Source: Flavobacterium soyae (GTDB lineage Bacteria; Bacteroidota; Bacteroidia; Flavobacteriales; Flavobacteriaceae). From it: DNA of 36,585 nt. Both the position numbers and the translations under genes were made by a program. Location: contig NZ_JAJQXA010000028.1 of the NCBI RefSeq assembly GCF_021245985.1, forward strand, positions 1 through 36,585. Reading direction: 5' to 3'. The notes beneath the pieces are model-generated. The model was given only the letters and a program-made list of their open reading frames with translations, made no database searches and was not told the origin of the DNA. This document shows, piece after piece, positions 7,471-16,655 of this stretch. Each line of letters starts with the position of its first letter. Position 1 is the first letter of the stretch.

Positions 7471-8730
7471 TTACGTTTTAAGCTTTTTCTTTTTGGCCGC
7501 AGGAAACAAAACATTGTTTAGAATTAAGCGATATCCGGGAGAATTTGGATGTAAATCTAAAACTGTTGGCGGATCTCCAACCTGATGTTGGAAATCTTCA
7601 GGATCATGACCTCCAAAAAAGGTAAACATTCCTTTTCCTTTTTCACCATGAATATATCTTGCTTCACCGTTAAGCTCGCAAGTACCCATTACTAATACAT
7701 TCGATTTTACTAATGTTTCATTAAAAGAGGTCGTTTGTCCCATAAATCCTTTTACCAATTGTGTATGATTTTGACATAACATACTTGGAATTGGATCCCA
7801 TTTTGCAGAAAATTCCATTAATGTAAAATAGTCTTTTTCCATTGGAACTCTTCTTTTTGCAGTCATATCAATATCTGAGAATTCATAAACTTCTGGTCTT
7901 CGTTCTAAAATAAAATCTTTGAATGCGAAAGAATTACCATAATTTAATTTTGATTGATAATTAGATTCACTTGGATCTCCGTCAAACATGGTTTCGCAAA
8001 TATCAACTCCGTCAGCAGCAAGTGCAATATCAAAACTATCAGTCGCAGAACACATGGCAAACATAAACCCTCCGCCAATGACAAAATCCCTGATTTTTTT
8101 TGCTACTGCACCTTTTTCCTGAGAAACTTTAGAATAACCGAGTTTCGAAGCTAAAACTTCAGCATCTTTTTTCTGTTCGATATACCAGGGTGTATTTTTA
8201 TAAGCGGCATAAAATTTCCCATATTGTCCGGTAAAGTCTTCATGATGTAAATGCAGCCAATCATATAATAATAATTGATCATTTAAAACTTCTTCGTCAT
8301 ATATTGGAGTAAATGGAATTTCAGCATAAGTCAAGACCAATGTTACAGCATCATCCCAAGGCTGTTTTCCTTTTGGAGTATAAACTGCAATTTTTGGTGC
8401 TTTTTCAAGAATAACTGATTCCATATTTTGTGACGGGCTCGAGATATCATTTAAAATTGAGGCTTCTTCACTATCTGAAAGTATCTCAAAGCTAACTCCC
8501 CGAATTTTACATTCTTTACGAATTTCATCAGCATCCGGCAATAAAAATGAGCCTCCACGATAATTAAGCAACCAGCTTGCCTTATAATCTCTGCTTAAAC
8601 ACCAATAGGTGATACCATAAGCTTTTAGGTGATTTTGCTGCGTTGTTTCATCCATCGGAAGTAAAATAAACGAGGCTTTTGCATTAATGGAAAGCAATAA
8701 AATGAAAATATAAACTAAACTTTTTTTCAT
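7471..8730 (-). CDS. Exported protein with GATase1-like features, function unknown
   Basis: I choose the ATG at 8728-8730, which begins MKKSLVYIFILLLSINAKA, a clean signal peptide; the frame could extend 16 codons upstream but that would bury the leader. The mature part of about 400 residues has features of a class I glutamine-amidotransferase/ThuA-like fold: IAVYTPKGKQPWDDAV, LHLHHEDFTGQYG, and a nucleophile-elbow-like GGGFMFAMCSATDSF with a candidate Cys. From memory, homologues in Bacteroidota are often labelled 'asparagine synthetase B', but no N-terminal catalytic Cys2 or synthetase domain is present, so that label looks wrong. It is probably periplasmic. Substrate unknown. Confidence 0.75.
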   Translation of the reverse strand: MKKSLVYIFILLLSINAKASFILLPMDETTQQNHLKAYGITYWCLSRDYKASWLLNYRGGSFLLPDADEIRKECKIRGVSFEILSDSEEASILNDISSPSQNMESVILEKAPKIAVYTPKGKQPWDDAVTLVLTYAEIPFTPIYDEEVLNDQLLLYDWLHLHHEDFTGQYGKFYAAYKNTPWYIEQKKDAEVLASKLGYSKVSQEKGAVAKKIRDFVIGGGFMFAMCSATDSFDIALAADGVDICETMFDGDPSESNYQSKLNYGNSFAFKDFILERRPEVYEFSDIDMTAKRRVPMEKDYFTLMEFSAKWDPIPSMLCQNHTQLVKGFMGQTTSFNETLVKSNVLVMGTCELNGEARYIHGEKGKGMFTFFGGHDPEDFQHQVGDPPTVLDLHPNSPGYRLILNNVLFPAAKKKKLKT

Positions 8731-8948
8731 CAAAAAATATTTTAAGTAAAGATATAAAGGATGCTTATAAAAATACAATAGAGGAGCCGTTTTATAGTGC
8801 CATAAAACTGTTAATTAACAAGAAAATAAAAGGTTCGAAGATTGAAATTTTGTAAAAAACAGGTAAAAACACCTAAACTATGACAGCTTTTTCTACCTAA
8901 ATTTGGAATCTTAAAATCGATCAAACTAATCGATTAAAAATCAAACCA

Positions 8949-9071
8949 ATGAATTATAACCAAAACAATCAACCAAAGGATTTTAGTATAATGCAAAAAA
9001 TAGGCCTTTGTGTGCTCATTTTTACAATAATCGTTTATTATGTTTTATCGATTCAATTTTTAACAAGCTAA
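8949..9071 (+). CDS. Putative 40-residue single-TM protein
   Basis: An ATG frame of 40 codons encodes a polar start (MNYNQNNQPKDF) and one strong hydrophobic helix (GLCVLIFTIIVYYVLSI). It fills the gap between two convergent or divergent neighbours and stops 3 nt before the end of the response regulator on the other strand. The layout fits a small inner-membrane protein. No family was recognised. Confidence 0.45.
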   Translation: MNYNQNNQPKDFSIMQKIGLCVLIFTIIVYYVLSIQFLTS

Positions 9072-9073
9072 GT

Positions 9074-9739
9074 TTACAATGTCAAAACTGCAATTTCATT
9101 TTGAATAGCATAAACTACCAAACCGGCAATATTTCGTGATTCAGTTTTTAGCAGTAAATTATTTCGATGTCCTTCTACAGTTCGCGGACTTAAAAAAAGA
9201 TGTTCTGCTATTTCTGTAGTTGTTTTTTGCTGGCAGATAAGCTGAAGAATTTCAATTTCGCGCGGAGAAAGAAAACTTGTTTCAAGACTGCCTTTTGAGT
9301 TCTTTGAAGATACTATGGTTTCCTGAATCGTTTTTAATACATTTTCGTTGTAAAAAAATCCTTTTCTGTTGACTTCATTAATCGTTTTGATCAGATCTTT
9401 TGGGGTTGTATTTTTAATGAGGTATGCAACTGCTCCTACCTGAATCATATTTGCAATAAATGATTTCGAATCATAACTGGTTAGAGCTATAATTTTAATG
9501 TCAGGAAAAGATTTTCGGATAATTTTTGTTGCTTCGACACCATTTAAAACCGGCATTTTCAAATCCATGATAATAATATCCGGCTTGACATCATTATTTT
9601 GTAATTTGTTAACCAGCTCTTCACCGTTTGAAGCTTCAAAAATAATTTCAATATTGTCTTCTCTTTGCAATAAAAAAGCTATTCCTTTTCGAAACAATAC
9701 TTCGTCATCGACTAAGGCGATTTTAATTACGGCATTCAT
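9074..9739 (-). CDS. NarL/FixJ-family response regulator
   Basis: A 221-residue regulator with a receiver domain (D11/D12 acidic pocket, phospho-acceptor D59 in IIIMDLKMP, Thr/Ser in ALTSYDS and Lys in LIKNTTP). Its LuxR-type HTH at about 155-215 has the standard LSPREIEILQLICQQKTTTEIA and LSPRTVEGHRNNLL pattern. It is encoded downstream of a HisKA_3-type histidine kinase (111-nt gap), the normal pairing for this class. It is a cytoplasmic DNA-binding regulator; targets are unknown, and the upstream 7-TM and 118-residue genes are candidates for its own regulon. Confidence 0.93.
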   Translation of the reverse strand: MNAVIKIALVDDEVLFRKGIAFLLQREDNIEIIFEASNGEELVNKLQNNDVKPDIIIMDLKMPVLNGVEATKIIRKSFPDIKIIALTSYDSKSFIANMIQVGAVAYLIKNTTPKDLIKTINEVNRKGFFYNENVLKTIQETIVSSKNSKGSLETSFLSPREIEILQLICQQKTTTEIAEHLFLSPRTVEGHRNNLLLKTESRNIAGLVVYAIQNEIAVLTL

Positions 9740-9850
9740 TTTGTCTGTTTTTGGTCATTTGGTTTCCCGAAATTACAAAATATGAATTAATAATAGCTAC
9801 AGAACCTTATTTTATTGATGCTAAAGCGTAATTATTTACTAAAATTTATA

Positions 9851-10639
9851 TTAAAAGGTAAAAATTACAGCAATACCTTTATCTATTTCTGAATCTATTT
9901 TTATAGTTCCGTTTAAAAAGGAAACCCTGCTGTCAATATTTTTCATTCCAAGCCCTTTTTGATTTTCAATTTTTTTGCTGTCAAAACCAATTCCGTTATC
10001 TTCATAATAGCAGGTATTTATTCCATTATTGTTTTTAAACGCAATCCAAATTTCTGTTGCTTTACCATGACGGAGCGAATTATTCATTAATTCCTGCAAA
10101 ATTCTAAAAATGTGTAATTGACGATCAATATCATCATCAAAATCAAGTTCATTTTTATAATAGGTTTTAACCGATTTACTGGTTTCAAATTCTTCGCATA
10201 ACTCTTCAACACCGGCATTTAATCCAAATTTTTCAAAAACCGGCGGTAATAAATTATGAGCAATTTTTCTGGAATTTTCTAAGGCTTTTGCAGTCAAACT
10301 AATAATATTTTCAGTAATCTCGTTAGTTTCTTCTGCTGTTAAATCAGGAGCAGAAAGTAAATGAGTATTTAAGGAAACAATGTTAAGTTTTGAGCTTATA
10401 TCATCATGCAAATCTTGTGCAATACGCTTACGCTCTTCTTCCTGCGTTACTATAATTGCATGAAGCTGTTCTTTTTGATACTGCAGCACCAAATCTTTTT
10501 TCTCAAGTTCTTTTTGAATTATTTTTTTTCTGGAGAAATAGAAAAATATGATTAATACTACGGCTACAATTATAAAGAAAAGTGAAATGTATAATATAAT
10601 TGCGACAAGTTCTTTTTCTGGGATTGAATGGGGATTCAT
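9851..10639 (-). CDS. NarL-type sensor histidine kinase, single TM
   Basis: A 262-residue kinase. One TM helix lies at about 11-34, and the following coiled-coil-like stretch (KKIIQKELEKKDLVLQYQKEQ) leads to the HisKA_3 box with H78 in RKRIAQDLHDD. The HATPase domain shows the N box (LQELMNNSLRHG) and G boxes (EDNGIGFD and GLGMKNI). There is no periplasmic sensor domain, so it may sense through the membrane or through a partner. The 7-TM protein encoded 31 nt upstream is the obvious candidate partner (inference). Its cognate regulator follows. Confidence 0.92.
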   Translation of the reverse strand: MNPHSIPEKELVAIILYISLFFIIVAVVLIIFFYFSRKKIIQKELEKKDLVLQYQKEQLHAIIVTQEEERKRIAQDLHDDISSKLNIVSLNTHLLSAPDLTAEETNEITENIISLTAKALENSRKIAHNLLPPVFEKFGLNAGVEELCEEFETSKSVKTYYKNELDFDDDIDRQLHIFRILQELMNNSLRHGKATEIWIAFKNNNGINTCYYEDNGIGFDSKKIENQKGLGMKNIDSRVSFLNGTIKIDSEIDKGIAVIFTF

Positions 10640-10670
10640 ATCAAAATTTCTATATTAAATATTTTAGAAT

Positions 10671-11303
10671 TTAAGTCACCTGACCTTTTACGTAAAAACT
10701 TTTCATCCATTCATATAGAATCAATAAGTGGTAAATTATAAATAAAAATGCGTTTAGCTTCCATGAAAGATATTTTACATTTTCACTTAGAGTTAATGTC
10801 AGATTTCCAACCAAATACAAAATTGTAGAACCTAACATAAAAAGAATAACTGCAATTGTAACATAATAATATGTTCTATTTTCTGTAAGCATATTATAAA
10901 AATGCAATAACGCAAAAACCACTATCATGAGAGAAGTAATAGTAATCTCAAATAAATTAAATTTAAAAAATAGTTCCGGGTAAATGTAAAACTGAATTCC
11001 TAAAATTAATAGGGTAAAAAGAAGCCCTATCTTTACCAATAGCTTTTGTATCTTCAATTTTAAAATAGAATAATAGAATAAGCCCAAAAAAAGCATTTGA
11101 CCTATAACGAATATATTTACAACAACTAAATTACTCATATGCAGGGAATAAATCAATTCCATTGAAAATTGCATTACAAATGAAAAAGCTAAGTAGGAAA
11201 CAAAAAAAACATTAGCTTTTTCCTTACGGAAAAAGCTAGATGTATATAGTATTAGATTTATTAATAAAATCAAATAACCTGAATAAATTAAAAAATCATC
11301 CAC
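10671..11303 (-). CDS. 7-TM membrane protein next to the sensor kinase
   Basis: A 210-residue, almost wholly hydrophobic protein with seven predictable helices (about 5-25, 33-52, 58-80, 91-110, 117-136, 147-167 and 175-196). It lies between a 118-residue soluble protein (20-nt gap) and a histidine kinase (31-nt gap), all on the minus strand. The layout resembles stand-alone 7-TM sensor modules, which are often fused to signalling domains; here the kinase is a separate gene. The family is not recognised and the sensor role is inferred from context only. Confidence 0.7.
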   Translation of the reverse strand: MDDFLIYSGYLILLINLILYTSSFFRKEKANVFFVSYLAFSFVMQFSMELIYSLHMSNLVVVNIFVIGQMLFLGLFYYSILKLKIQKLLVKIGLLFTLLILGIQFYIYPELFFKFNLFEITITSLMIVVFALLHFYNMLTENRTYYYVTIAVILFMLGSTILYLVGNLTLTLSENVKYLSWKLNAFLFIIYHLLILYEWMKSFYVKGQVT

Positions 11304-11323
11304 TTTAAATATTTTATTTTAAA

Positions 11324-11680
11324 TTAATATGGAGGACTAGGACGTGTACCATCATACACAACATCTTCAGCTTCATCTGCTGCTTTGTTTTGTAGTGATA
11401 ATGAATGTCCGTAAACATCTACATATTTACCCGTTTCCTTGTCGTATTTTGCACCTACAAAAAGCAAAGTCTTTTCTTTTTGATCATTGATACCAAGATA
11501 AGCACGAACTGCATCTGTTTCTAGCGCAAGTACTTTTTCTAAACTTTCGCGTGGTATTAAAAAAGATTTTACTTTGTTTTCACGGGTTTCGATCGTGGTA
11601 TCATCCACATATCTTTTTTCCCATACTTCAGCAGTTGCCAACGGAATTTGAATAGGCCCTGGAAAGGTTTCTTCGCTCAT
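11324..11680 (-). CDS. Conserved-looking soluble protein of unknown function
   Basis: A 118-residue protein with mixed polar composition (MSEETFPGPIQIPLATAEVWEKRY, then FLIPRESLEKVLALETDAVRAYLGIND) and a proline-rich tail. No signal peptide or TM segment is visible. I recall similar small proteins in Flavobacteria but can name no function. It is the first gene of the possible four-gene sensory operon (118-residue protein, 7-TM protein, kinase, regulator). Confidence 0.65.
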   Translation of the reverse strand: MSEETFPGPIQIPLATAEVWEKRYVDDTTIETRENKVKSFLIPRESLEKVLALETDAVRAYLGINDQKEKTLLFVGAKYDKETGKYVDVYGHSLSLQNKAADEAEDVVYDGTRPSPPY

Positions 11681-11806
11681 AGTTTTTTAATTTAATTAGT
11701 TAATAATTATAAATTTGTTTTATGGTTTTGCTAATCTACCGAATTAATTTTTTATAAGAAATATTATTTTGTGAAATTATGGGTTATAAAATTTAGTTTT
11801 TAAAAC

Positions 11807-11846
11807 AAAAAAATCTTTACAAGCAGTCAGCTCATAAAGATTTTTC
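11807..11846 (-). terminator. Terminator of dnaB
   Basis: AAAAAATCTTTA, a 15-nt loop and TAAAGATTTTT form a hairpin 22 nt beyond the dnaB stop. Read on the minus strand, it ends in a T run. Confidence 0.75.
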
Positions 11847-11867
11847 TATTTTAAAATTTCATTCTAA

Positions 11868-13412
11868 TTAAAACGGAACATCACTGTCATCGTCATCATC
11901 ATTTAAATTGCTTCCAAAAGCTTCATTTGCAGAAGGAAGGTTTTTAGTAATGAACGGATTATCGTCATGGTTCATTTTTGAAGGCAGATCATCATATCCT
12001 CCGCTGAAATCTTCAAGGTTATCAAACTTACCTAAATGTCCTAAGAATTTTAAACGAATATTTTCAAGTCCACCGTTACGGTGTTTGGCTATAATAAATT
12101 CAGCCTGACCTGCTGTTGGTGATTGTTCATCATCATCCCATTCTTCAATTTTATAATATTCCGGACGATAAATAAATGATACAATATCGGCATCCTGCTC
12201 AATCGCTCCAGATTCACGAAGATCCGATAGCAGCGGGCGTTTACTTGAGCCACGGGTTTCAACGGCACGCGATAACTGAGATAATGCAATAACCGGAACG
12301 TTTAGCTCTTTTGCCAATGCTTTTAAGTTTCGCGAAATTGTAGAGATTTCCTGCTCACGATTCCCTCCTCCTTTACCATTTCCTCCCGCAGTCATTAACT
12401 GCAAATAATCAATAATGATTAATTTAATGCCGTGCTGCGAAGCTAAACGACGACATTTTGCACGTAAATCAAAAATCGAAAGTGAAGGTGTATCATCAAT
12501 AAATAATGGGGCTTTTTCTAAATCTTTAACTTTAGTACTCAGCTGTTCCCATTCGTGTTTTTCTAATTTTCCTGTTCTTAGTTTTTCTGAAGACAATCCT
12601 GTTTCAGAAGAAATAAGCCTCGTAATCAACTGAACCGAAGCCATCTCAAGCGAGAAAACTGCTACTGCATGCCCAAACTGGATAGCCACATTTCGCGCCA
12701 TCGAAAGTACGAATGCTGTTTTACCCATACCCGGACGAGCTGCAATAATAATTAAATCCGAAGGCTGCCAACCGGAAGTTACCTGATCTAGTTTTTCAAA
12801 ACCAGTTGCAATACCACTCAAACCCTCTTTACCGGCAATTTCTTCAATACGTTTCTTTGCTTGTAAAACTAAACTTTGGGCAGTTTCAGAACTACGTTTA
12901 ATATTTCCCTGCGTTACTTCGTATAATTTTGATTCGGCTTTGTCTAGTAAATCAAATACGTCTGTAGTTTCATCATACGATTCTTCGATAATTTCAGAAG
13001 AAATTCTAATCAAACTTCTTTGTATAAATTTTTGAAGAATAATACGCGAGTGAAATTCGATGTGTGCAGAAGAAGCAATTTTCTGCGTAAGCTGAATTAA
13101 ATAAAAATCTCCTCCTGCTAATTCTAATTTTCCATTTTTCTTTAACTGAGTCGAAACCGTCAGCAAATCTATTGGCTGTGTTTCGGTAAAAAGCTGTAAG
13201 ATCGCTTCAAAAATATGTTTATGCGCGTCTTTGTAAAAAGCATCGGGCTGTAAAATATCAATTACGTCATCTACCCCTTTTTTATCAATCATCATCGCAC
13301 CAAGCACAGCCTCCTCCAGATCAAGAACCTGCGGAGGAAGTTTTCCTTTTTCGAGATTAATAATAGTGGTTTTATCTACCTTTACAGGATTTACATTCTT
13401 GAAATTTTCCAT
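11868..13412 (-). CDS. dnaB: Replicative DNA helicase DnaB
   Basis: DnaB is a ring-forming hexameric 5'-3' helicase at the replication fork. At 514 residues it has the N-terminal domain (LPPQVLDLEEAVLGAMMID), a linker helix region, and the RecA-like C-terminal domain with Walker A near residue 228 (ARPGMGKTAF), Walker B (LIIIDYLQLM) and downstream motifs (LSQLSRAVETRGSSKRP, LRESGAIEQDADIV). No intein interrupts it. The acidic tail (NLNDDDDDSDVPF) is typical for this group. It is followed by its own terminator, and an accA terminator lies upstream, so it is probably transcribed alone. Confidence 0.98.
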   Translation of the reverse strand: MENFKNVNPVKVDKTTIINLEKGKLPPQVLDLEEAVLGAMMIDKKGVDDVIDILQPDAFYKDAHKHIFEAILQLFTETQPIDLLTVSTQLKKNGKLELAGGDFYLIQLTQKIASSAHIEFHSRIILQKFIQRSLIRISSEIIEESYDETTDVFDLLDKAESKLYEVTQGNIKRSSETAQSLVLQAKKRIEEIAGKEGLSGIATGFEKLDQVTSGWQPSDLIIIAARPGMGKTAFVLSMARNVAIQFGHAVAVFSLEMASVQLITRLISSETGLSSEKLRTGKLEKHEWEQLSTKVKDLEKAPLFIDDTPSLSIFDLRAKCRRLASQHGIKLIIIDYLQLMTAGGNGKGGGNREQEISTISRNLKALAKELNVPVIALSQLSRAVETRGSSKRPLLSDLRESGAIEQDADIVSFIYRPEYYKIEEWDDDEQSPTAGQAEFIIAKHRNGGLENIRLKFLGHLGKFDNLEDFSGGYDDLPSKMNHDDNPFITKNLPSANEAFGSNLNDDDDDSDVPF

Positions 13413-13502
13413 ATAGCGAAAGTAACAAAATTTAAAAAAAAATTGTTATCTAGTTATAACTATTAAATGTTTATAAATATTTTCCTTTTGTTGATAACCA
13501 AA

Positions 13503-13536
13503 AAAAAATCCGAAACCGCAGGGCTTCGGATTTTTA
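13503..13536 (-). terminator. Terminator of accA
   Basis: AAAATCCGAA and TTCGGATTTTT pair around an ACCGCAGGGC loop, 17 nt past the accA stop on the minus strand. Confidence 0.85.
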
Positions 13537-13552
13537 ATCATATTAGATGAAT

Positions 13553-14506
13553 TTACTCTTTATACTCGCCCATATTACTGTATTTGTCCATTCTTTGGGC
13601 AATTAACTCGGCTGTTGATAAGTCTTTCAATTCGTTATATCCTTTGGTAATGTATTCTGCCACTGTTTTAAAAGTAGTTTCGCGGTCGTAGTGCGCTCCG
13701 CCAAGTGGTTCAGGAATTACATCATCAACTAATTTTTGTTTTTTCATGTCAGATGAAGTCAATTTTAAAGCATCGGCAGCACGTTCTTTGTACTCCCAGC
13801 TTTTCCATAAAATTGAAGAACATGATTCTGGAGAAATTACAGAATACCATGTATTCTCTAACATATAAACTTTGTCTCCAACGCCTATTCCTAGAGCTCC
13901 TCCAGAAGCTCCTTCACCTACAATAATGGTAATGATTGGCACTTGCAGACGAACCATTTCGAAAATATTTCTTGCAATAGCTTCTCCTTGTCCTCTTTCT
14001 TCGGCTTCAAGTCCTGGATATGCACCTGGAGTATCTACCAAAGTTAAAACCGGAATTCCGAATTTCTCTGCCATTTTCATCAAACGCAAAGCTTTGCGAT
14101 ATCCTTCTGGATTTGCCATACCAAAATTACGGTATTGACGTGTTTTTGTATTAAAACCTTTTTGCTGCCCAATAATCATAAACGATTGCCCGTTTACTTT
14201 ACCAAGACCGCCAACCATTGCTTTATCATCTTTAAAACCTCTGTCTCCATGAAGTTCTAAGAAAGTATCACCACAGATTGCTCTGATATAATCTAAAGTA
14301 TAAGGTCTGTTTGGATGTCTTGACAATTGTACACGCTGCCAAGCCGTAAGGTTTTTGTATATATCTTTTTTAGTTTGTTCTAATTTCTTGTTGATTTCTT
14401 TACAAGTTGGCGTAACATCAACATCAGATTCTTTTCCAATTATAACACACTTTTCTAACTGTTCTTCAAGTTCTTTTATTGGAAGCTCAAAATCTAAATA
14501 TTCCAT
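13553..14506 (-). CDS. accA: Acetyl-CoA carboxylase carboxyltransferase subunit alpha
   Basis: This subunit, with AccD, transfers CO2 from carboxybiotin to acetyl-CoA to give malonyl-CoA, the first step of fatty-acid synthesis. The 317-residue product matches the usual length and starts MEYLDFELPIKELEEQLEKC. It contains the crotonase-like core with ELHGDRGFKDDKAMVGG, TLVDTPGAYPGLEAEERGQ and IVGEGASGGALGIGVGD, the acyl-CoA and oxyanion-hole regions. A -7 box lies 33 nt upstream on the minus strand. Confidence 0.98.
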   Translation of the reverse strand: MEYLDFELPIKELEEQLEKCVIIGKESDVDVTPTCKEINKKLEQTKKDIYKNLTAWQRVQLSRHPNRPYTLDYIRAICGDTFLELHGDRGFKDDKAMVGGLGKVNGQSFMIIGQQKGFNTKTRQYRNFGMANPEGYRKALRLMKMAEKFGIPVLTLVDTPGAYPGLEAEERGQGEAIARNIFEMVRLQVPIITIIVGEGASGGALGIGVGDKVYMLENTWYSVISPESCSSILWKSWEYKERAADALKLTSSDMKKQKLVDDVIPEPLGGAHYDRETTFKTVAEYITKGYNELKDLSTAELIAQRMDKYSNMGEYKE

Positions 14507-14538
14507 GGATTTTTGAATTTTGTTTTTAAATCGAACCG

Positions 14539-14546
14539 CAAATATA
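14539..14546 (-). promoter_or_regulatory. accA -7 promoter box
   Basis: CAAATATA on the plus strand reads TATATTTG on the minus strand, an exact TAnnTTTG match, 32 nt before the accA ATG. I see no good -33 TTG at the usual distance. Confidence 0.5.
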
Positions 14547-14618
14547 AAAATATTATACTATTCGTGTGATTATTTCGTGTTTAAAATGTAAAATTGTAAT
14601 TTAAAGATAAGGCAAATA

Positions 14619-15506
14619 CTACACTTTTTCTTTGTTCTTATAGTGTTTAAAAACACCATTTAAAATAACTGTAATAACAATTATTACTGCCCCGATATAA
14701 AATTCGACACTCATTTTTTCTTTTCCCCCCAAAATAAAATAAGCCAAAAGAATACCGTAAACCGGCTCTAAATTAGTGGTTAACATTACGGTATAGGGAG
14801 TTAAACGCTGCATTACTTTTACAGAAGCAGTAAAGGCATAGGCCGTACAAACAGAAGCCAAAACCAATAGCAAAATCCAGTTATTGAATGACATTACAAA
14901 AAAGTCTGCATTAAATTTTCCTATCACTAAAAAATAAATAGAGATAAAGAATACCCCGGCGCCAAATTCGTAAAATGTAATAACTGAAGGTTCATGATCT
15001 GATATTAATTTTCCATTCATCAGAGTAAATAAAACTCCTAGAATTATTGAAATTAATGCATAATAAACCCCTGTAAGATATTTAATTTCAACCTGTAATA
15101 TCAATCCCAATCCGGCAATGATAATTAATCCAAAGAAAACTTCATACCATAAAATCTTTCTTCCGTAAAAAAGCGGCTCGAGTAAAGAAGCAAAAAAAGC
15201 TCCAAGCGAAAAAATCGACAATGTTATAGAAACATTTGATACGTGAATGGCTTTAAAAAAGAAAATCCAATGCAGTGCAATTAATAATCCAACGAAAATT
15301 AATTTGGCAAAAGATTGTGCAGAAATAGCAAAAGACTGCTTTTTGTAAATAATGAATCCTCCCAGAAAAACTCCGGCAATCAACATTCTAAACCAGACTA
15401 AGTTTTCGGCATCAATGGTGATTAAAGCCCCAAGAATAGCTGTAAAACCCCAAATAAAAACAATTAAATGAAGATTTAAATAACTTTTTAAATTATCGTT
15501 TCGCAT
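14619..15506 (-). CDS. EamA/DMT-family transporter
   Basis: A 10-TM inner-membrane permease of the drug/metabolite transporter superfamily, made of two EamA repeats (about residues 5-135 and 145-285; IWGFTAILGALI and LEPVYGILLAYFILGG-type signatures). The substrate cannot be inferred. I choose the ATG at 15504-15506 (MRNDNLKSYLNLHLIV), which overlaps the end of the LptF/LptG gene by 14 nt; a start 12 codons upstream would add an unlikely MFSEFWQFIYYV extension. The overlap suggests translational coupling in the tgt-lptG-eamA transcription unit. Confidence 0.9.
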   Translation of the reverse strand: MRNDNLKSYLNLHLIVFIWGFTAILGALITIDAENLVWFRMLIAGVFLGGFIIYKKQSFAISAQSFAKLIFVGLLIALHWIFFFKAIHVSNVSITLSIFSLGAFFASLLEPLFYGRKILWYEVFFGLIIIAGLGLILQVEIKYLTGVYYALISIILGVLFTLMNGKLISDHEPSVITFYEFGAGVFFISIYFLVIGKFNADFFVMSFNNWILLLVLASVCTAYAFTASVKVMQRLTPYTVMLTTNLEPVYGILLAYFILGGKEKMSVEFYIGAVIIVITVILNGVFKHYKNKEKV

Positions 15507-16581
15507 TACGTAATAAATAAACTGCCAGAATTCCGAAAACAATATTCGGGAACCAAACTGCTAATAAGGGTGAAAAGGTAGATTTTTCGGCAAGAGTACC
15601 AAATATTTTATCAAAGAATACAAATGAAAACGCAATCGCGATGCCAATTGCCAGGTTCATTCCCATACCGCCGCGACGTTTCATTGAAGAAACTGATACT
15701 GCAATAATGGTCAGGATAAACGCTGAAACCGGTATACTGTATTTTTTATAAAGAACTACTAAATAGGTATTGATATTTCCTGAACCTCTTTTTCTTTCTT
15801 TTTCGATAAAATCAATTAATTTGCCTAAAGTTAATGTTTCTGCTATATAAACTACAGGTGTCAAATCAGCAAGTTCAAACTTAAATTTTACATTTTTTTC
15901 AGGAGCTTTTTCGATTACATCGTTCAAATCACCAAGTGTCCTTTTTGTATAATCATACAAAATATAAGTTTTTAATTTCGGTTCCCATTTTATACGGCTT
16001 GCAGTAATTTTATACGTTAGTTTATCTTTTTCAAAATGTTCTAACGTAAAATTAAATGCCGTTTTAGATTCTTCATTAAAGCTATTTACAAAAATAAAAT
16101 CATGGTCATTTATCTGTCTGTAAACATTGGTGTTTTCGCCCCGCATGAGTTCTTTTCCGTTTCCTTTTAAATAGGTGTACCTAAAATTATTATACCCCTC
16201 ACTTGCGGCAGGAACAATAAAAAACCCCATCAGCAAAACGAAAATCGAAACAATTGTTGCACCAATAATATAAGGACGCAGGAAACGCGTAAATGAAATT
16301 CCAGAACTTAAAATCGCAATAATCTCGGTATTATTTGCCAGTTTTGAAGTGAACCAAATAACTGATAAAAACAGAAATATCGGGAATAAAGAGTTTATAA
16401 AATAAATTGTAAAGTTGTAATAATAGAATGCAATATCCATAAACGGAATCTTGTTTTCGAGCATCTTATTTACTTTTTCAGAAACGTCAATTACGATTCC
16501 AATTGGTGCAAACAAAAGCAGCATCACAGAAAAAGTTCCGAGATATCTTTTTAAGATGTATTTATCTATTATTGACAACAT
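15493..16581 (-). CDS. LptF/LptG-family LPS export permease
   Basis: A 362-residue YjgP/YjgQ-family protein that works with the LptB ATPase to pull lipopolysaccharide from the inner membrane into the LptA bridge. The layout is complete: three N-terminal TM helices (about 14-34, 50-72 and 98-118), a periplasmic beta-jellyroll domain (about 125-270) and three C-terminal TM helices (about 278-356). The start MLSIIDKYILKRYLGTF is typical. Which of LptF or LptG it represents cannot be decided here. It lies 74 nt downstream of tgt, with a palindromic repeat between them. Confidence 0.93.
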   Translation of the reverse strand: MLSIIDKYILKRYLGTFSVMLLLFAPIGIVIDVSEKVNKMLENKIPFMDIAFYYYNFTIYFINSLFPIFLFLSVIWFTSKLANNTEIIAILSSGISFTRFLRPYIIGATIVSIFVLLMGFFIVPAASEGYNNFRYTYLKGNGKELMRGENTNVYRQINDHDFIFVNSFNEESKTAFNFTLEHFEKDKLTYKITASRIKWEPKLKTYILYDYTKRTLGDLNDVIEKAPEKNVKFKFELADLTPVVYIAETLTLGKLIDFIEKERKRGSGNINTYLVVLYKKYSIPVSAFILTIIAVSVSSMKRRGGMGMNLAIGIAIAFSFVFFDKIFGTLAEKSTFSPLLAVWFPNIVFGILAVYLLRNAKR

Positions 16582-16599
16582 ATAAATTTTGTTTATTTT

Positions 16600-16648
16600 G
16601 TTTCAGGTTTCAAGTTCCATAAAGAACGTGAAACCTGAAACCTGAAAC
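16600..16648. repeat. GAAACCTGAAAC palindromic cassette between tgt and the Lpt permease gene
   Basis: GTTTCAGGTTTC-AAGTTC, a short loop, then GAAC and direct copies of GAAACCTGAAACC form a long hairpin. The unit recurs at 17933-17951. Like the other cassettes, it sits exactly between two co-directional genes. Confidence 0.75.
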
Positions 16649-16655
16649 TCTTTTT

